Origin: Pollenia angustigena
Taxonomy: Eukaryota; Arthropoda; Insecta; Diptera; Polleniidae
NCBI GenBank assembly: GCA_930367215.1
Contig: OV884058.1
Location: forward strand, 221,258,208 to 221,322,207
Reading direction: 5' to 3'
Length of the DNA stretch: 64,000 nt
Part shown: positions 10,884 through 21,299 of the stretch, piece by piece
Layout of the letters: every line of letters starts with the position of its first letter
Numbering within the stretch: the stretch's first letter is position 1
Translations under genes and position numbers: made by a program
Notes under the pieces: model-generated
What the model saw: the letters and a program-made list of their open reading frames with translations, nothing else
Databases searched by the model: none
What the model was told of the DNA's origin: nothing

Positions 10884-11010
10884 TTTAAAAATACAAATAA
10901 CGGTTATTTTGACAACTCTGACTTCATATTCGGATTCAGCGGAAAATTTTACTAATGACTAGCTCTTAAATTCATTTGGTCACGACTTTTTTGAATTTTT
11001 TCACGTAGTG

Positions 11011-12300
11011 TAATTTTTGTCGAAAGCGTATCTTTAAGATATTTCAACATACAACAAAAAGTTGTTAGGGAAAAATTTATTGGATTTATTGTAAACGCAT
11101 TTGAAGAGGCTTCAAAGGATATTGAGGGCGTTGCTGTGTCAATTAATGCGAAGGCACTATCATCAATAGTTCTTAAAGCTTTGACAGGTCTTGACCTAAA
11201 AAAATTGTGTAGGATTTGGAGCAGGGGTGTCCTCTAATGTCAGCAGAAAATGGAGCTGTTAAACAAATTAAACAGCGAAAAATGCGAAACAAACGCCTTG
11301 CTATTGCCACAAATCAAACAACTCAATTTCTAAAAGCAATAAAGTGCCATCACCAAAATTTTTTTAAATATAATCATCCCAAGCGAAACGCAGTTTAAGA
11401 AAAGTATTTGGGAGCCAAATTCTCTACACTATGCGTGACAAGATGGGTGGACCGTCACGACTCAATTTTAAACTTTGCAACAAGTGTACGTCATATAGTA
11501 AAAGCTTTGGAAAAAATATCTGAGTGCAAAGGTAGTATCTCTACCTTTATATTAATTAACGAACTTAGTACTTTTGAATTTATTTGCGGAATATAAGTGT
11601 AACACAGCCGCTTAGTATAAAAAAGAATCAAAAAGAAGCAAGCCTTATCAAAACTTTAATCATGTGCCTTGAAGAGAAAAGAAATAAAGCCGAAGAACAA
11701 TTTAAAGCGGTTTTTGAAAAAGTTTCAGTTATTTGCGTTCAAATCGAGGCTCCAATCGAAAAAACAGGATTTGAACGAAATAATCGCAGCCAAAATGTTG
11801 AAGATTACTATCGAGTTGTAGGTTACATTCCTCTAATTGAATTTATATTAGAAGATTTTAAAACATCTTTTCCAAGAGATATCCTAAATGTATTGAACAT
11901 ACCTAAACTTATACCTCAAAGTGTAATCAAGTCATAAACAGATACAAAACTTTTAAAACCAAAATTAGCTGATGATCTGATTATATTGATAAAAGAGATA
12001 AACACCTACTAACATCTAAACTTGAGCCTGAACTGTTGCATTGGCAACAAACATGGAAAATATCTGAAAATCTATCAGATAAAGTTGTAGATGCTTTAAA
12101 AAACTGTGATGAAGATATCTACCCAAATCTTAGAAAAATATTTCAAATTTTCGTTTCAATGCTCAGCAGTAATGCTACGAGCGAGAGGTCATTTTCTACC
12201 CTCGAATAAAAACATGGCTCAGATCAACAATGACAGAAGATAGACTGTACTATCTAAATTTGCCTCACAAGGAAATCATAAATTGCTTATTTAAAAAAGT
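11011..12300 (+). pseudogene. hAT transposase (ZMYM1/52-kDa-repressor-like type), degenerate
   Basis: Frames broken by stops and shifts read like the second half of a hAT transposase. KFIGFIVNAFEEASKDIEG at 11070-11130 and the stretch around 11225-11250 (CPLMSAENGAVK) correspond to the conserved DGA..MSG..NGVQ region. Then CVTRWVDRHDSIL follows near 11430, and the C-terminal dimerisation block SNATSERSFSTL (about 12170), continued after a frameshift by RIKTWLRSTMTEDRL. The C-terminal block is the hallmark that assigns it to hAT. At least four frame breaks make it inactive. It is colinear with the minus-strand copy at 16805-19068. Confidence 0.75.
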
Positions 12301-12989
12301 TATTCTAAAACTCACCCTTTTCGGGAGCAAAACAGAAACAGACACCAAATTGCATTTTTTTAAATAAAATGTAAAATTTTTTTTAGAAAAGAAAACACCA
12401 TTATGGTTTTTAATAAACTTTTAAAAACTAATTTTTTACTTTTTTGTACGAAATCCCCCCCCCCCCCCCCCTAAGGATCCGCGCCTGATATGGATGTACA
12501 TAAGCACTAACACACGCGCTGAAATTTGCAATTGCAGAAGTTATTGTGTTTTATTCCTTTTGTTATTTTGTCCACTTTCGGGATTTCATTCGCGCCTGTT
12601 AAAATCTGATGTACATTTTCACACACGCACAAATAAATGTGTACGTACAGTGTACACATTTGCATGGTACACATATGTATATGTATGGCTGTGTAAATAT
12701 AAATTAGTTTAACAATATAATTTTTTACAAATCTTAATAAATTTCTTCGCTTAGATAGAAAATTATTCATTGGAGAATGCACAATGTACATGTTAATATG
12801 TTCAACGAAGTAGAATTTTTGTGTTGTGTAAAGTACGTTTTGAAGAGAAAGTACTTTGAAAAGGTTAGAGAAGCTTTTTAAACATTATAAAATATCATAA
12901 ATGCCAAAATTCGAGGCAAAAACGGTTGACTTCTTAATCACGATAGGCTTTTTAAAGATGAACTTTTAGGAAAAGCGTATGTTCAAAAA

Positions 12990-13760
12990 GTCATTTTTTT
13001 AAATCACCTTTTTGATAAACATACACAGAAAAAAATATCTCAAGAAAATTTTTAACAACACAGTTTGTTAAAAATATAATTTTTGTTCAACAAACTTTTT
13101 GTTTGATTCAATGAAAAAATTTATCAAATATACACGTGGCAAAATAGCACTCAATAAAACATATTTAATAATGAAATATTTAAATATTTCTTGATATTCA
13201 ATAAAACAAATATTTGAATCAACGTTAAAACAGTATTTTTACAACTCTTGTCCATTTTATAATAGGTCATAATTCTCATTCGCTTAACACTTTTATTTGG
13301 TTGAATATCTTTAGTTTTGCCAAAGTCTTTAGAAAAAGGTTTCCTGGTGATCTGGCCTAAGCAACCAGCGAAATGCGCACAGGAACTAGCTTATCCCCCC
13401 CCCCCCCCCCAATAATATATTGTAGTGTATTTATCAAAAAATAATATTGGGAATTTAGCACATCATTATTAATAAACAAATAAATAAAGATTCGATAAAC
13501 ATTTTGTTTGAATTATTCAACATTTCCAACAATTTATTTTAACAAATCACGTAAACATTTTGTTGAAAAAAATTATTTTGGGCAACAACTTTTTTTATGA
13601 TTCAATAAACTTGGTTGTTGACTAAAAATTCAATAACTATACCTACAAACTTTTTTATTAATAATGCAAAAATCGTCATCGCAGAAAATTCAAAAATTTT
13701 TTTTTATCAAATATGCGAATTTCGTATTCAAATATGAAAATTATTTTTGTCTGTGTATGT
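12990..13760. mobile_element. AT-rich inverted-repeat element with CAACAAA/TTTGTTG motifs
   Basis: Bounded by ACACAGAAAAAAAT near 12995 and its complement TTTTTGTCTGTGT near 13745. Subterminal text repeats TTGTTCAACAAA, TTCAATAAAC and related motifs in both orientations. Two other AT-rich stretches (38690-38832, 54640-54880) share the CACAGAAAAAA edge. A 13260-13400 segment belongs to another dispersed repeat. There is no ORF. Confidence 0.45.
13255..13410 (+). repeat. Dispersed repeat R1, copy 1 (others at 39430-39785 and 50120-50490)
   Basis: Contains TTCGCTTAACA..TTTTATTTGG, GATCTGGCCTAAGCAACCAG and AGCTTATCCC, shared with the two other copies. A run of 16 C (13395-13410) replaces the sequence that follows TTATCCCA elsewhere. 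The class is unknown. Confidence 0.65.
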
Positions 13761-13922
13761 ATGTATATTGTTACCTAAAACGCAAAAGGCCCTATCTTAT
13801 ATTTTGAAAATTTTACAGGAGAAGCAAGAAACTATTTAAAATGTTCATTTAGTATTTGCCTCAAAATGTTTCTAATTTATTTTTCTTTCATATTTCTTAT
13901 AAAATTTACCAGTTGTTTTGAC

Positions 13923-15006
13923 GGCTCCACGAAAAGCCCCCCAATGAAATAACGCCCAAACGAGAAATGAAATATTCCCCAATTTTTTTTCATACATTTT
14001 TGGGTGTTATTTCATATGAAATAACTCCCAATTTTTTTGGGCCGTTTTTCATTTTCTTTGGGAATTATTTCATTCCTCATTTGGGGTTTTCAAATTATGA
14101 AATAATCTCCAATGAAATAACACCCAACAAATTTTTAAAATTCGGGGCTTTTTTCATAGCGCGTTTAATTTGGGTGTTGTTTCATTTTTTATTCGGGGGT
14201 GATTTCATTTTTAAAGCTGTTTGTTTTTGGGGGTTATTTCATTTTATTTGGGGTTTATTTCATTTGCTTAGTTTGATCTTTTTCCTTTTTTTCGAGAATA
14301 TTCAAGTAACTGTGTCAACATATGAGTACAATCTACCTTGCATGTTAAGTTGAGTTGTTGTTCAGTTGTGCATCGAAGTTTGGACGCTTTACATCATCTC
14401 TTGTTAATATTTAAAAAAATGGAATTCGAAATTGTTGGTGGAAAACAAAGAAATAGCAATTTGCTATATTCTTTAAGTGAAAAACAATTATATTTAAACA
14501 GTGGAGGTAGTTGTGTAAAGGCCAAACGTAAAAGGCAAATTGTCTTCCGAACTGCAAAAATAGAGCAGGGCTACAATGATCTACGGGCGGGTAAAATAAC
14601 TGCAGCAATATTTTTAAACCGAATATATCCTTATTATGAAGAAGACGCCTGCGGGACTCCACACGATTCATTTCAATAATTTTGCGACTTTACTGTTGGT
14701 CCATATTGACTTCATGAAATCCTTGGTGAAACTGACTCTTTTATGAATTTTGGGCATAATTTTATTTTTGTTGCTGATGGGGTTTATTTCATTGGGGGAT
14801 ATTTCATTTTAATCATTGGGTGTTATTTCATATGAAATAACTTCAAAATATTGGGGGTTGTTTCGTTTTCGTTTTGGGGTTTATTTCATTTATTTTTCGA
14901 TGTTATTTCATTCACTGCTTTGGATGTTATTTCCTATTTTTTGGGGTTTATTTCATTGGCGGTTATTTCCTGGGCGTTATTTCATTGGGGGGCTTTTCGT
15001 GGAGCC
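13923..15006. mobile_element. TGAAATAAC-array element, 1084 bp, perfect 8-bp TSD
   Basis: TIRs GGCTCCACGAAAAGCCCCCC and its complement are flanked by GTTTTGAC on both sides (13915-13922, 15007-15014). About 350-400 bp at the left and 200 bp at the right consist of repeated AATGAAATAACNCCCAA motifs in both orientations. The core (about 14300-14700) differs in composition and holds a small ORF. The 8-bp duplication fits hAT-like insertion. A related, diverged element is at 21300-22135. Confidence 0.8.
14419..14679 (+). CDS. Small ORF in the TGAAATAAC element core, unknown function
   Basis: An 86-residue frame from the Met at 14419 (MEFEIVGGKQRNSN..). The longer frame from 14338 begins inside non-coding-looking sequence. 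It contains YSLSEKQLYLNSGG and a basic KAKRKRQ segment. The first 40 residues faintly recall the start of FLYWCH-type or MULE-type N-terminal zinc-finger regions, but the Cys/His ligands are not there. It could be a truncated captured exon or transposase N-terminus. Its base composition is less AT-rich than the arrays around it. No function is assigned. Confidence 0.25.
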   Translation: MEFEIVGGKQRNSNLLYSLSEKQLYLNSGGSCVKAKRKRQIVFRTAKIEQGYNDLRAGKITAAIFLNRIYPYYEEDACGTPHDSFQ

Positions 15007-15430
15007 GTTTTGACAATTGATAATGTTGCATATTAAGCAAACTTTTCGTTCGATCTTTTAGAGCTTATGATTTTATAATTTTTAGATATGGCCGTCGATT
15101 TTTAATTTTTGGTAAGTTAGGGGCTTTTGCGTTTTAGATAACGATATATTTTTTTTAATTACAAACAAATTTAACCTAAGTAATATTAAAATATAAATAG
15201 TAACTTTTTTTACAAAAGAAAAAAGTACTTTAATGAAAGGTACTATCTTTTTGAACAACACATTTTTTGGAAAAGTTTCTTTCAAGTTAAATTTAAAAAA
15301 AATTGCTTTTAAAAGTATCTTTTTAAAAGTACCTTTATTGAAAAAGAAACATTTAAAAAAGTATCTTTGTTAAAAAAAATATTTTTAAAAATGCTTTTAG
15401 GGCAAAGTACCCTTTAAGAAAAAACACAGG

Positions 15431-15658
15431 GGTCTAATCACCGCATTCGATACTATCGTATCGAAAAACTATCACTTTTTTTTGCATACGATGGACACTG
15501 ACGTATCGAATGAAAACTCGATAATGTAATGTCGAGTTACTCGATATCGAATGCTATTATTTCAAATTCAATACATTTCATTCGATATCGAGTTTCATGA
15601 TACCAAAATAAATAATTTCGATCAATTTTGCTCGATATCGTATGCGGTGATTAGACCC
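15431..15658. mobile_element. TCGATATCGA-array element copy 2, intact ends
   Basis: GGGTCTAATCACCGCATTCG at the left and CG.ATGCGGTGATTAGACCC at the right form a TIR of over 20 bp with one mismatch. CAG lies on both sides, a possible 3-bp duplication. The body alternates TCGATATCGA and TCGAATG. It matches 4930-5125 in opposite orientation. Confidence 0.75.
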
Positions 15659-16276
15659 CAGCTCTTTTTTACCCTTAAAAAAAAGGTTGCTTTTTGTAAA
15701 AATTTTGTATGATACAAAAATGTAAAAAAATTGTTTTTAAAAGTTTATTAAAAACAATATGTGTATTAGGGTAAGTACTTTTTGCAATTTTGCGAATATC
15801 AAATTCTTCATCGCCGTATAGACCGTGAAAAAATTTTAAGAAATGATGTACATATTACTTTTTCGCCATCGTGAAGAAAGTTTCCGCACCAAACGCGATA
15901 AAGTTTTGAATTGAAATTTTTCTCCTTACTATACAAAATTAACATTTAATTACAAAATTTTAAGTATTTTCTAATAATTTCATGAATTTAACAAGATCTT
16001 ACCATTTGTACGGAAGAAGGGCGCAAAAAAAATTGCTACTCTATTTCGAGGTTTTTTTAATTAACTAAATTTTAATGGCATTTGATGTTGTGATAGATGA
16101 GTTGTTTGGCGGATACTTGAAACAGTGATAATTTTCAGCAGCGTACTAAAATATGCGCGGAACGAGCTATTAAAGTTGCACAAGATATTTTTCCATTATG
16201 TTAATCAACTCGCACTTTAAACTTAAAATTTATTTCATTAAACCAAAAAAAAAATAGCTTTACATTTTTGTTATAC
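15659..16276. other. Gene-free AT-rich spacer
   Basis: No ORF, inverted-repeat element or recognised family was seen. The first 100 bp contain AAAAGTACTTT-type low-complexity text like that at 15200-15420. Confidence 0.4.
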
Positions 16277-16485
16277 CAAGGCGAATTCATCCCAGGTAAT
16301 CTCGGTACTACAACAAGTACAACTCGTACAAAAACCACAAGCAATTTGTTTTTGTAAAATCATTGTACAATGTCAAAAACAGAAACAAAGATAATAAAAG
16401 AGAATAAACCAAATTTTGACATTCAACAGTGATTTTAGCTAATATCAGCAGGGCTTTTAAGACCACCTGTAATAAATTCGCCTTG
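16277..16485. mobile_element. hAT MITE, CAAGGCGAATT family, 209 bp, perfect 8-bp TSD
   Basis: Starts CAAGGCGAATTCATCCCAGG and ends AATAAATTCGCCTTG, flanked by TGTTATAC twice (16269-16276, 16486-16493). The interior is shared with 35763-35987 and with the interrupted copy at 29400-29914. It is non-coding. Confidence 0.85.
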
Positions 16486-16809
16486 TGTTATACAGTTGCT
16501 TATTTTATGTATTTATATCTGTATTCTTAAAAATATTTTAAATTTAATAAAGCCTTGAAAACCAAATTTTCTATGAAAATTTTCCTTAATAAACGTTTAT
16601 TCAATTTTATAATTATTTATGAATATGGGGCTTTAATACATAGCATATATAAACAATAAATGTGCCATATATAATGTTAATGGAAGTTAAAAAAAAAAAT
16701 GAAAATTTTGAGGAGCTTTTTAAGGAGCGGAAACTTTTTTGGCCAAAATGGCCTAAAAAAATTATTTTCATTATCAATACTAAATGGCCCATCGCGTGGT
16801 GGGATGAAG

Positions 16810-17112
16810 AAATTTTAGACAGTACAGTCTTCTGTCATTGTTGATCTGAGCCATGTTTTTATTCGACGAAGGGTAGGAAATGACCACTCGCTCGTAGCAT
16901 TACTGACGAGCATTAACACGAAAATTTAAAATACATATTTTTCTTAGATTTGGGTAGATATCTTCATCGCAGTTTATTAAAGCATCTACAACGTTATCTG
17001 ATAGATCGGGCTCAAGTTAAGATGTTCGTAGGTGTTTATCTCTTTTATCAAAAATAATCAGCTCATCAGCTAGTTGTGGTTTTAACAGTTTTGTATCTGT
17101 ATATGACTTGAT
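16810..17112 (-). pseudogene. hAT transposase C-terminal part (copy 2)
   Basis: On the minus strand this corresponds to 11940-12260 of copy 1, including the region encoding the SNATSERSFSTL block, with stops and small indels. It is separated from the rest of the transposase (18032-19068) by the LINE insertion. Confidence 0.7.
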
Positions 17113-18030
17113 ACGTCTCTGGAATCAACTTCCAAATAATTTGCAAACCACTAGCAACGCAATAAGGTTTAGAAAATAACTATTAGAATATTTTTCGAAA
17201 TACCTACTTGTTTGTTTAAATTCTAAATGATGAAACAAAACTGGGGCTGAACGTTTTTTTACATGCAGTTTGACCAAGGTATATTTATAGCAGGTAGCCG
17301 CGAGATTACAACAATTGTACAATAAAACAAACAACAGGGCTTTTATTGTTGTTTTGTGATACGAACTGTCAAACAGCAAAGGGGTTGAAAAGAGACAAAA
17401 AACTTGTTTACTATACAACATTTGACAGTTTGTATCACAAAACAAGCAAATAAAAAATAACCAGCTGGCTTTCCGAGACTACCTGCTATAAATATACCTT
17501 GCAGTTTGACATAAAATTATGCCAGAGAATGCGGTCGAGAAATAAAATCAATTTTATTTTGAGGACGTTTTTTCTAATGCTCTCTCATAAATACAATTAT
17601 TCTTTTAACAATGCTACCATACTTTCATTCAATTTCATACATTTAAATAGTAAACAAAGAAAAATAAGAACAAAAGAAAACGAAAGAAATGAGAGAGAAT
17701 TTGAAGTTACTGCCGACGTTTTAATTATGGGCTTTAAAATTTTTGCCTGAAGTTGAAGACTCAGTTCTGTTTCATCATTAACCCAAAATTATTTTATTTA
17801 TGTTATTTTTTTTTTTTTTTTTTTTATGATATTATTTTATTTGATTATTTTTTATCTTTTAATTCTGTAGCTAAAACTTATATGCACTGTTTTTGCAGCT
17901 TTATTTTTAAATATTCAACTAAATTTGTTCAACTTAACGTGTCTGATTCTAATACTATAATTTATAAGATATTGTGTCTTGTTGTGTTAGAAAATCTAAT
18001 TAATAAATACAAATAATATACAAATAACAC
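17113..18030 (+). mobile_element. LINE 3' fragment inserted in hAT copy 2
   Basis: The first 100 bp translate to RLWNQLPNNLQTTSNAIRF and related residues, the LWN.LP..L motif typical of the ORF2 C-terminus of CR1/Jockey-type LINEs. The rest is 3' UTR-like and ends in A-rich AATAAATACAAATAATATAC. Copy 1 of the hAT is continuous at this point, so this is a 5'-truncated insertion. A hAT MITE (17275-17501) later jumped into it. Confidence 0.65.
17275..17501. mobile_element. hAT MITE, CAAGGTATATTTATA family, copy B
   Basis: Same TIRs and interior as 9378-9613. It is flanked by AGTTTGAC on both sides (preceded by C on both sides, so 9 bp are shared). It is inserted in the LINE 3' fragment. Confidence 0.85.
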
Positions 18031-18031
18031 T

Positions 18032-19068
18032 TTAAGGTAGAAGTTTAGGTATGTTCAATACATTTGGGATATCAATTGGGAAAGTTGTTATGAGATCTTC
18101 TAAAATAAATTAAATGAGAGGAATGAAACCTACAACTCGGTAGTAATCTTCAACATTTTGGATGTGATTATTTCGTTCAAATCTTGTCTTTTCGATAGGA
18201 ACCTCGATTTGAACGCAAATAACTTTAACTTTTTCAAAAACCGCTTTAAATTGTTCTTCGGCTTTATTTCTTTTCTCTTCAAGGCACATGATTAAAGTTT
18301 TGATAAGGCTTGATTCTTTTTGATACTTTGATGATACTAAGCGGCTGTGCTACAATAAGTATCGCACTTATATTCCCAAATAAATTCAAAAGTACTAAGT
18401 TTGTTAATTAATATAAAGGTAGAGATACTACCTTTGCACTCAGATATTTTTTCCAAAGCTTCAACTATATGACGTACACTTGTTGCAAAGTTTAAAATTG
18501 AGCCGTGACGGTCCAACCATCTTGTCACGCATAATGTAGAGAATTTGGCTCCGAAATACTTTCCTAAAACTGCGTTTCGCTTGGGATGATTATATTTTAA
18601 AAATTTTGCCGTTTCTTTAATAAATAATAGAATTTTTTGTAATAATGACACTTTATTGCTTTTAGAAATTGAGCTGTTCGATTTATAGGAATAGCAAGGC
18701 GTTTGTTTCGCATTTGTCGCTTTTCCAGAATTTTGAACAGCTCCATTTTTTGCTGACATCAGAGGACACCCATCTGTTCCATCTCCTACACAATTTTTTA
18801 GGTCAAGACCAAAACTTGTCAAAGCTTTAAGAACTATTGATGATAGTGCTTTCGCATCAATTGACACATCAACGTCATCAATTTCTTTTGAATCCTCTTC
18901 AAATGCGTTTACAACAAAGTCAATAAATTCTTCCCTAAAAACTTTTTGTTGTATGTTGAAATATCTAAAAGATAAGGAAATCTGGCTTTTCCCCGACAAT
19001 TTCGTGCTTTCGTCAAAAATTATCGAATAGAATTTTGATTCATATAACACATACATATACATATACAT
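18032..19068 (-). pseudogene. hAT transposase, N-terminal and central part (copy 2)
   Basis: A 243-residue open stretch (18337-19068) preserves more of the protein than copy 1. It contains KFYSIIFDESTKLSGKSQIS (the catalytic-core DEST region with the probable first Asp), then SLSFRYFNIQ, AFEEDSKEID, GLDLKNCVGDGTDGCPLMSA near residue 95 and CVTRWLDRHGSILNFATSVR near residue 185. The order and motifs match hAT transposases related to ZMYM1-like proteins. The frame is broken at 18337 and continues degenerate to 18032. The true start is not identifiable. It is inactive. Confidence 0.75.
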
Positions 19069-19639
19069 AAATATTGCAAATACTAAGGCTTATTAAAAAT
19101 TCAACCGCACGCATTATCAAGTCAGACGTTTAGTCTTTGGATATAGATGGCACCTGCTGGGATTGAATGTAGAATAATAAGTAATTAAATAAGGTAAACT
19201 AGATGTTTCATTGAAAATATCTATTAAATAACTATTAGGATTAAGATATGGAAACTTATTAAAAATCGTTAGAGATTCAATAAAAAAAAAAAATACTTAT
19301 TGAAAATTTCGTTAGAGATTCCATAAAAAAAAACAAAAAAAACCTTGCTGGGATTTCCAAAAATTTTTACATTAAAAAAATATTATTATTGGGAATTCTT
19401 GTATTATCGAAATTAACAAAACATATTTTTATAATATACGGGGGAGGGGGAATTTCCTTATTCCCCCCCCCCCCTGAATCCGCGCCTGGTAAAAATATAA
19501 AATTTTTCAGAAACTTTTTGATTAACATTCAGAAAAACATATAAAAAAACACTTATTGAAAACAAGTATATGTGATATATTTGACTGCGCCAAATCTTTA
19601 ATACCCTTCACCCACCACCCAGTAACACACATACCGCTG

Positions 19640-20260
19640 GGTCTCCACGTAGCAATTTCCCAATTTCCACAATGCAAGTCTTAATGATAAACTTATCACA
19701 TTTTCTTCTTTGAATCAGCTTCGGCGTTTTCACGAGTCAAGTCTTATTATTTCTCTGTTATTCCATTTGTATGAATGTATATGTGCGTTTTTACATTTCG
19801 CACATACAACACACACAAAAAATCACACACGCTACGAAATTAACGTTGTACAACGAAATTAAATATGAAAGATAATTGTCAAAATAGACCTGCTGAAAAT
19901 TACGAATGAGAAAACAAAACGCATATGACGAGTACAGCAAGCTGAGTACTCGTTTCTTTTCCCCTCGTCACTCTCGCCAACAAAGTAGCAAGCTGATCAA
20001 TAAGACTTGCATTGTGGAAATTGGGACTAAGCATAAGCAAAAACGTAGCCAGAACAAGGGTGTAATAATTGCTGATTATATTACTGGAGAACACGTGAAA
20101 TTGCTTTGCCATAAACAAACGTACAGAGAAATGAAATGACAACTCATTTTACAGCAATTGCTAAGCAATAATTGCTCAAGAAGAGCAACCATTGCGCAAT
20201 GATAGAGCAATAGAATTCGACGTTTGCCGCAATAAATATTGCTACGTGGAGACCCGGGGA
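19640..20260. mobile_element. Inverted-repeat element (GGGTCTCCACGTAGCAA)
   Basis: GGGTCTCCACGTAGCAAT near 19641 and ATTGCTACGTGGAGACCC near 20237-20254 form an 18-bp perfect TIR. A second inverted pair, TTCCACAATGCAAGTCTTA near 19665 and TAAGACTTGCATTGTGGAA near 20001, lies inside. The left and right spacings differ, as if 200 bp entered the right arm. There is no clear target duplication. Confidence 0.6.
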
Positions 20261-20329
20261 AGCAAACCGAATAAAAAAAAAAAAACAAAACAAGGGATTT
20301 TTAAGTAAAAATTAGAGGCAGTTGTGGTT

Positions 20330-20760
20330 TTTTTTTTGTTTTGTGGACCGATCTGCAAAAAATTCTGGGACTATTTATGATATAAACAAATAACAGCCTT
20401 GTTTCCATCATATCTGGGATCTTCGAAAACCCATTTAAACGGTGGGACGGATAGTTGGAACAAATTTAATCTAAATAAATAAATAAGACACTATTCCGCA
20501 AATAAGCTTGTATGAAGGCTATGTGAAATTATGGACTGATTTTCACCATTTTTAATAGCATTGCTCACTGTGCCAATGAGAACCTATGTACCAACTGCCA
20601 GCCATCCGAACGGACGGATATCTTTAGACCGACCCAGAAAGTGATACTGTGTCTATCAATATACATACTTTAAGGTGGACCTCGTACTAATTTTTTAAGG
20701 TGTCACAAATATCAGCACAAACGCATAATATCCTCTTCATTATTGTGATGTGGGTATAAA
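20330..20760. repeat. Helentron-like repeat fragment
   Basis: Contains GGACCGATCTGC, CATCATATCTGGGATCTTCG, GGACGGATATC, CATACTTTAAGGTGG and CAGCACAAACGCATA. These blocks recur at 46700-47005 and 51490-51800. It is fragmentary, without clear ends. Confidence 0.5.
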
Positions 20761-20814
20761 GTGGCAAATAAACCACGTCACAGACATCAATTATATTTGA
20801 AAGGGAAAGTTTGT

Positions 20815-20925
20815 CCGTATTTTGCTTCACAAAAAACGAAAATTAAATTTTTGAAGCTAAAACAAATTCGATCGGAATTGAAACTACGGAATTTAATCCC
20901 ATTTCGATCGGAGCGTGGGAAAGGC
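20815..20925 (+). repeat. Dispersed repeat, copy 2 (copy 1 at 4250-4365)
   Basis: GTATTTTGCTTCACAAAAAACG followed by TTTTTGAAGCT and TTCGATCGGAATTG matches 4250-4365 read on the minus strand. Apparent coding potential here is incidental. Confidence 0.5.
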
Positions 20926-20977
20926 CTGATGGACTTGAAAATGTAAAAATATAAATTCGCTTTTAAAATGATGGTTG

Positions 20978-21206
20978 CAAGGTATATTTATAGCAGGTAA
21001 CCGCGAGATTACAACAATTGTACAGTAAAAAAAAAAACAGGGCTTTTTATTGTTGTTTTGTGATACGAACTGTCAAACAGCAAAGGGGTTGAAAAGAGAC
21101 AAAAAACTTGTTTACTATACAACATTTGACAGTTTGTATCACAAAACAAGCAAATAAAAAAATAACCAGCTGGGTTTACGAGGCTACCTGCTATAAATAT
21201 ACCTCA
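20978..21206. mobile_element. hAT MITE, CAAGGTATATTTATA family, copy C
   Basis: TIR CAAGGTATATTTATAGCAGG with the end ATATACCTCA slightly altered, flanked by GATGGTTG twice (20970-20977, 21207-21214). The interior is nearly identical to copies A and B. Confidence 0.85.
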
Positions 21207-21299
21207 GATGGTTGGTTGTTTGCTTGTCATTGTTATTAACCAGAGCTGCTAGTTTAGGGGGTTTCCGCCAGATTAAGGGGTTTTTATTTAATTTATTGG

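Larger units (their letters stand above)
8963..11010. mobile_element. PIF/Harbinger-like element copy 1 (CACTACGTG TIR), TAA TSD
   Basis: Starts CACTACGTGTCAATTTTTTG and ends CACGTAGTG, flanked by TAA (8960-8962, 11011-11013). The empty site in hAT copy 2 reads ATTCGATAATTTTTGACG. Two relatives (31491-32061, 52430-53228) share the ends and subterminal sequence CCGAATATGAAGTCAGAATT. No ORF is recognised. The 2-kb length comes from two insertions (9378-9613 and 9848-10883). Confidence 0.75.
6985..12487 (+). mobile_element. hAT element copy 1, with 8-bp TSD and nested insertions
   Basis: Terminal inverted repeats CAGGCGCGGATTCAGGGGG (left) and its complement CC..GGATCCGCGCCTG (right) are flanked by a perfect 8-bp duplication ATATGGAT (6977-6984 and 12488-12495). 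This is diagnostic of hAT transposition. The element is 5.5 kb. Alignment by eye to the second copy (16805-19488) shows that 8461-8935 and 8963-11010 are later insertions. A 7328-8375 block is also absent from copy 2. The right part (11011-12300) carries a broken transposase. Long G and C homopolymers (19 and 17 bases) adjoin the TIRs. Confidence 0.85.
13767..15146. mobile_element. GGCCCT-TIR MITE copy 1, split by a 1.08-kb insertion
   Basis: GTTACCTAAAACGCAAAAGG at 13770 and the inverted GGGGCTTTTGCGTTTTAGATAAC around 15120-15142 are the ends. The same ends and subterminal GGAGAAGCA..CTATTTAAAATG occur at 36648-36979, which lacks the 13923-15006 insert. Flanks are TA-rich and the target duplication is not certain. 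Confidence 0.65.
16805..19488 (-). mobile_element. hAT element copy 2, 3'-truncated, minus strand
   Basis: The 5' TIR (CAGGCGCGGATTCAGGGGG read on the minus strand) ends at 19488. Homology to copy 1 runs down to about 16810, where the sequence diverges before the 3' TIR, so the 3' end is deleted or replaced. A LINE 3' fragment (17113-18030) with its own nested MITE interrupts the transposase. Copy 2 lacks the 8461-8935 and 8963-11010 insertions of copy 1 and so shows their empty sites. Confidence 0.8.

Noticed and set aside
13967..14353. 128-residue ORF rich in Phe and Ile
   Set aside because: It runs through the TGAAATAAC motif array; the repeats create an open frame with no independent evidence of coding.
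17125..17445. 106-residue minus-strand ORF
   Set aside because: It crosses from the LINE fragment into the MITE at 17275 and is antisense to LINE coding.
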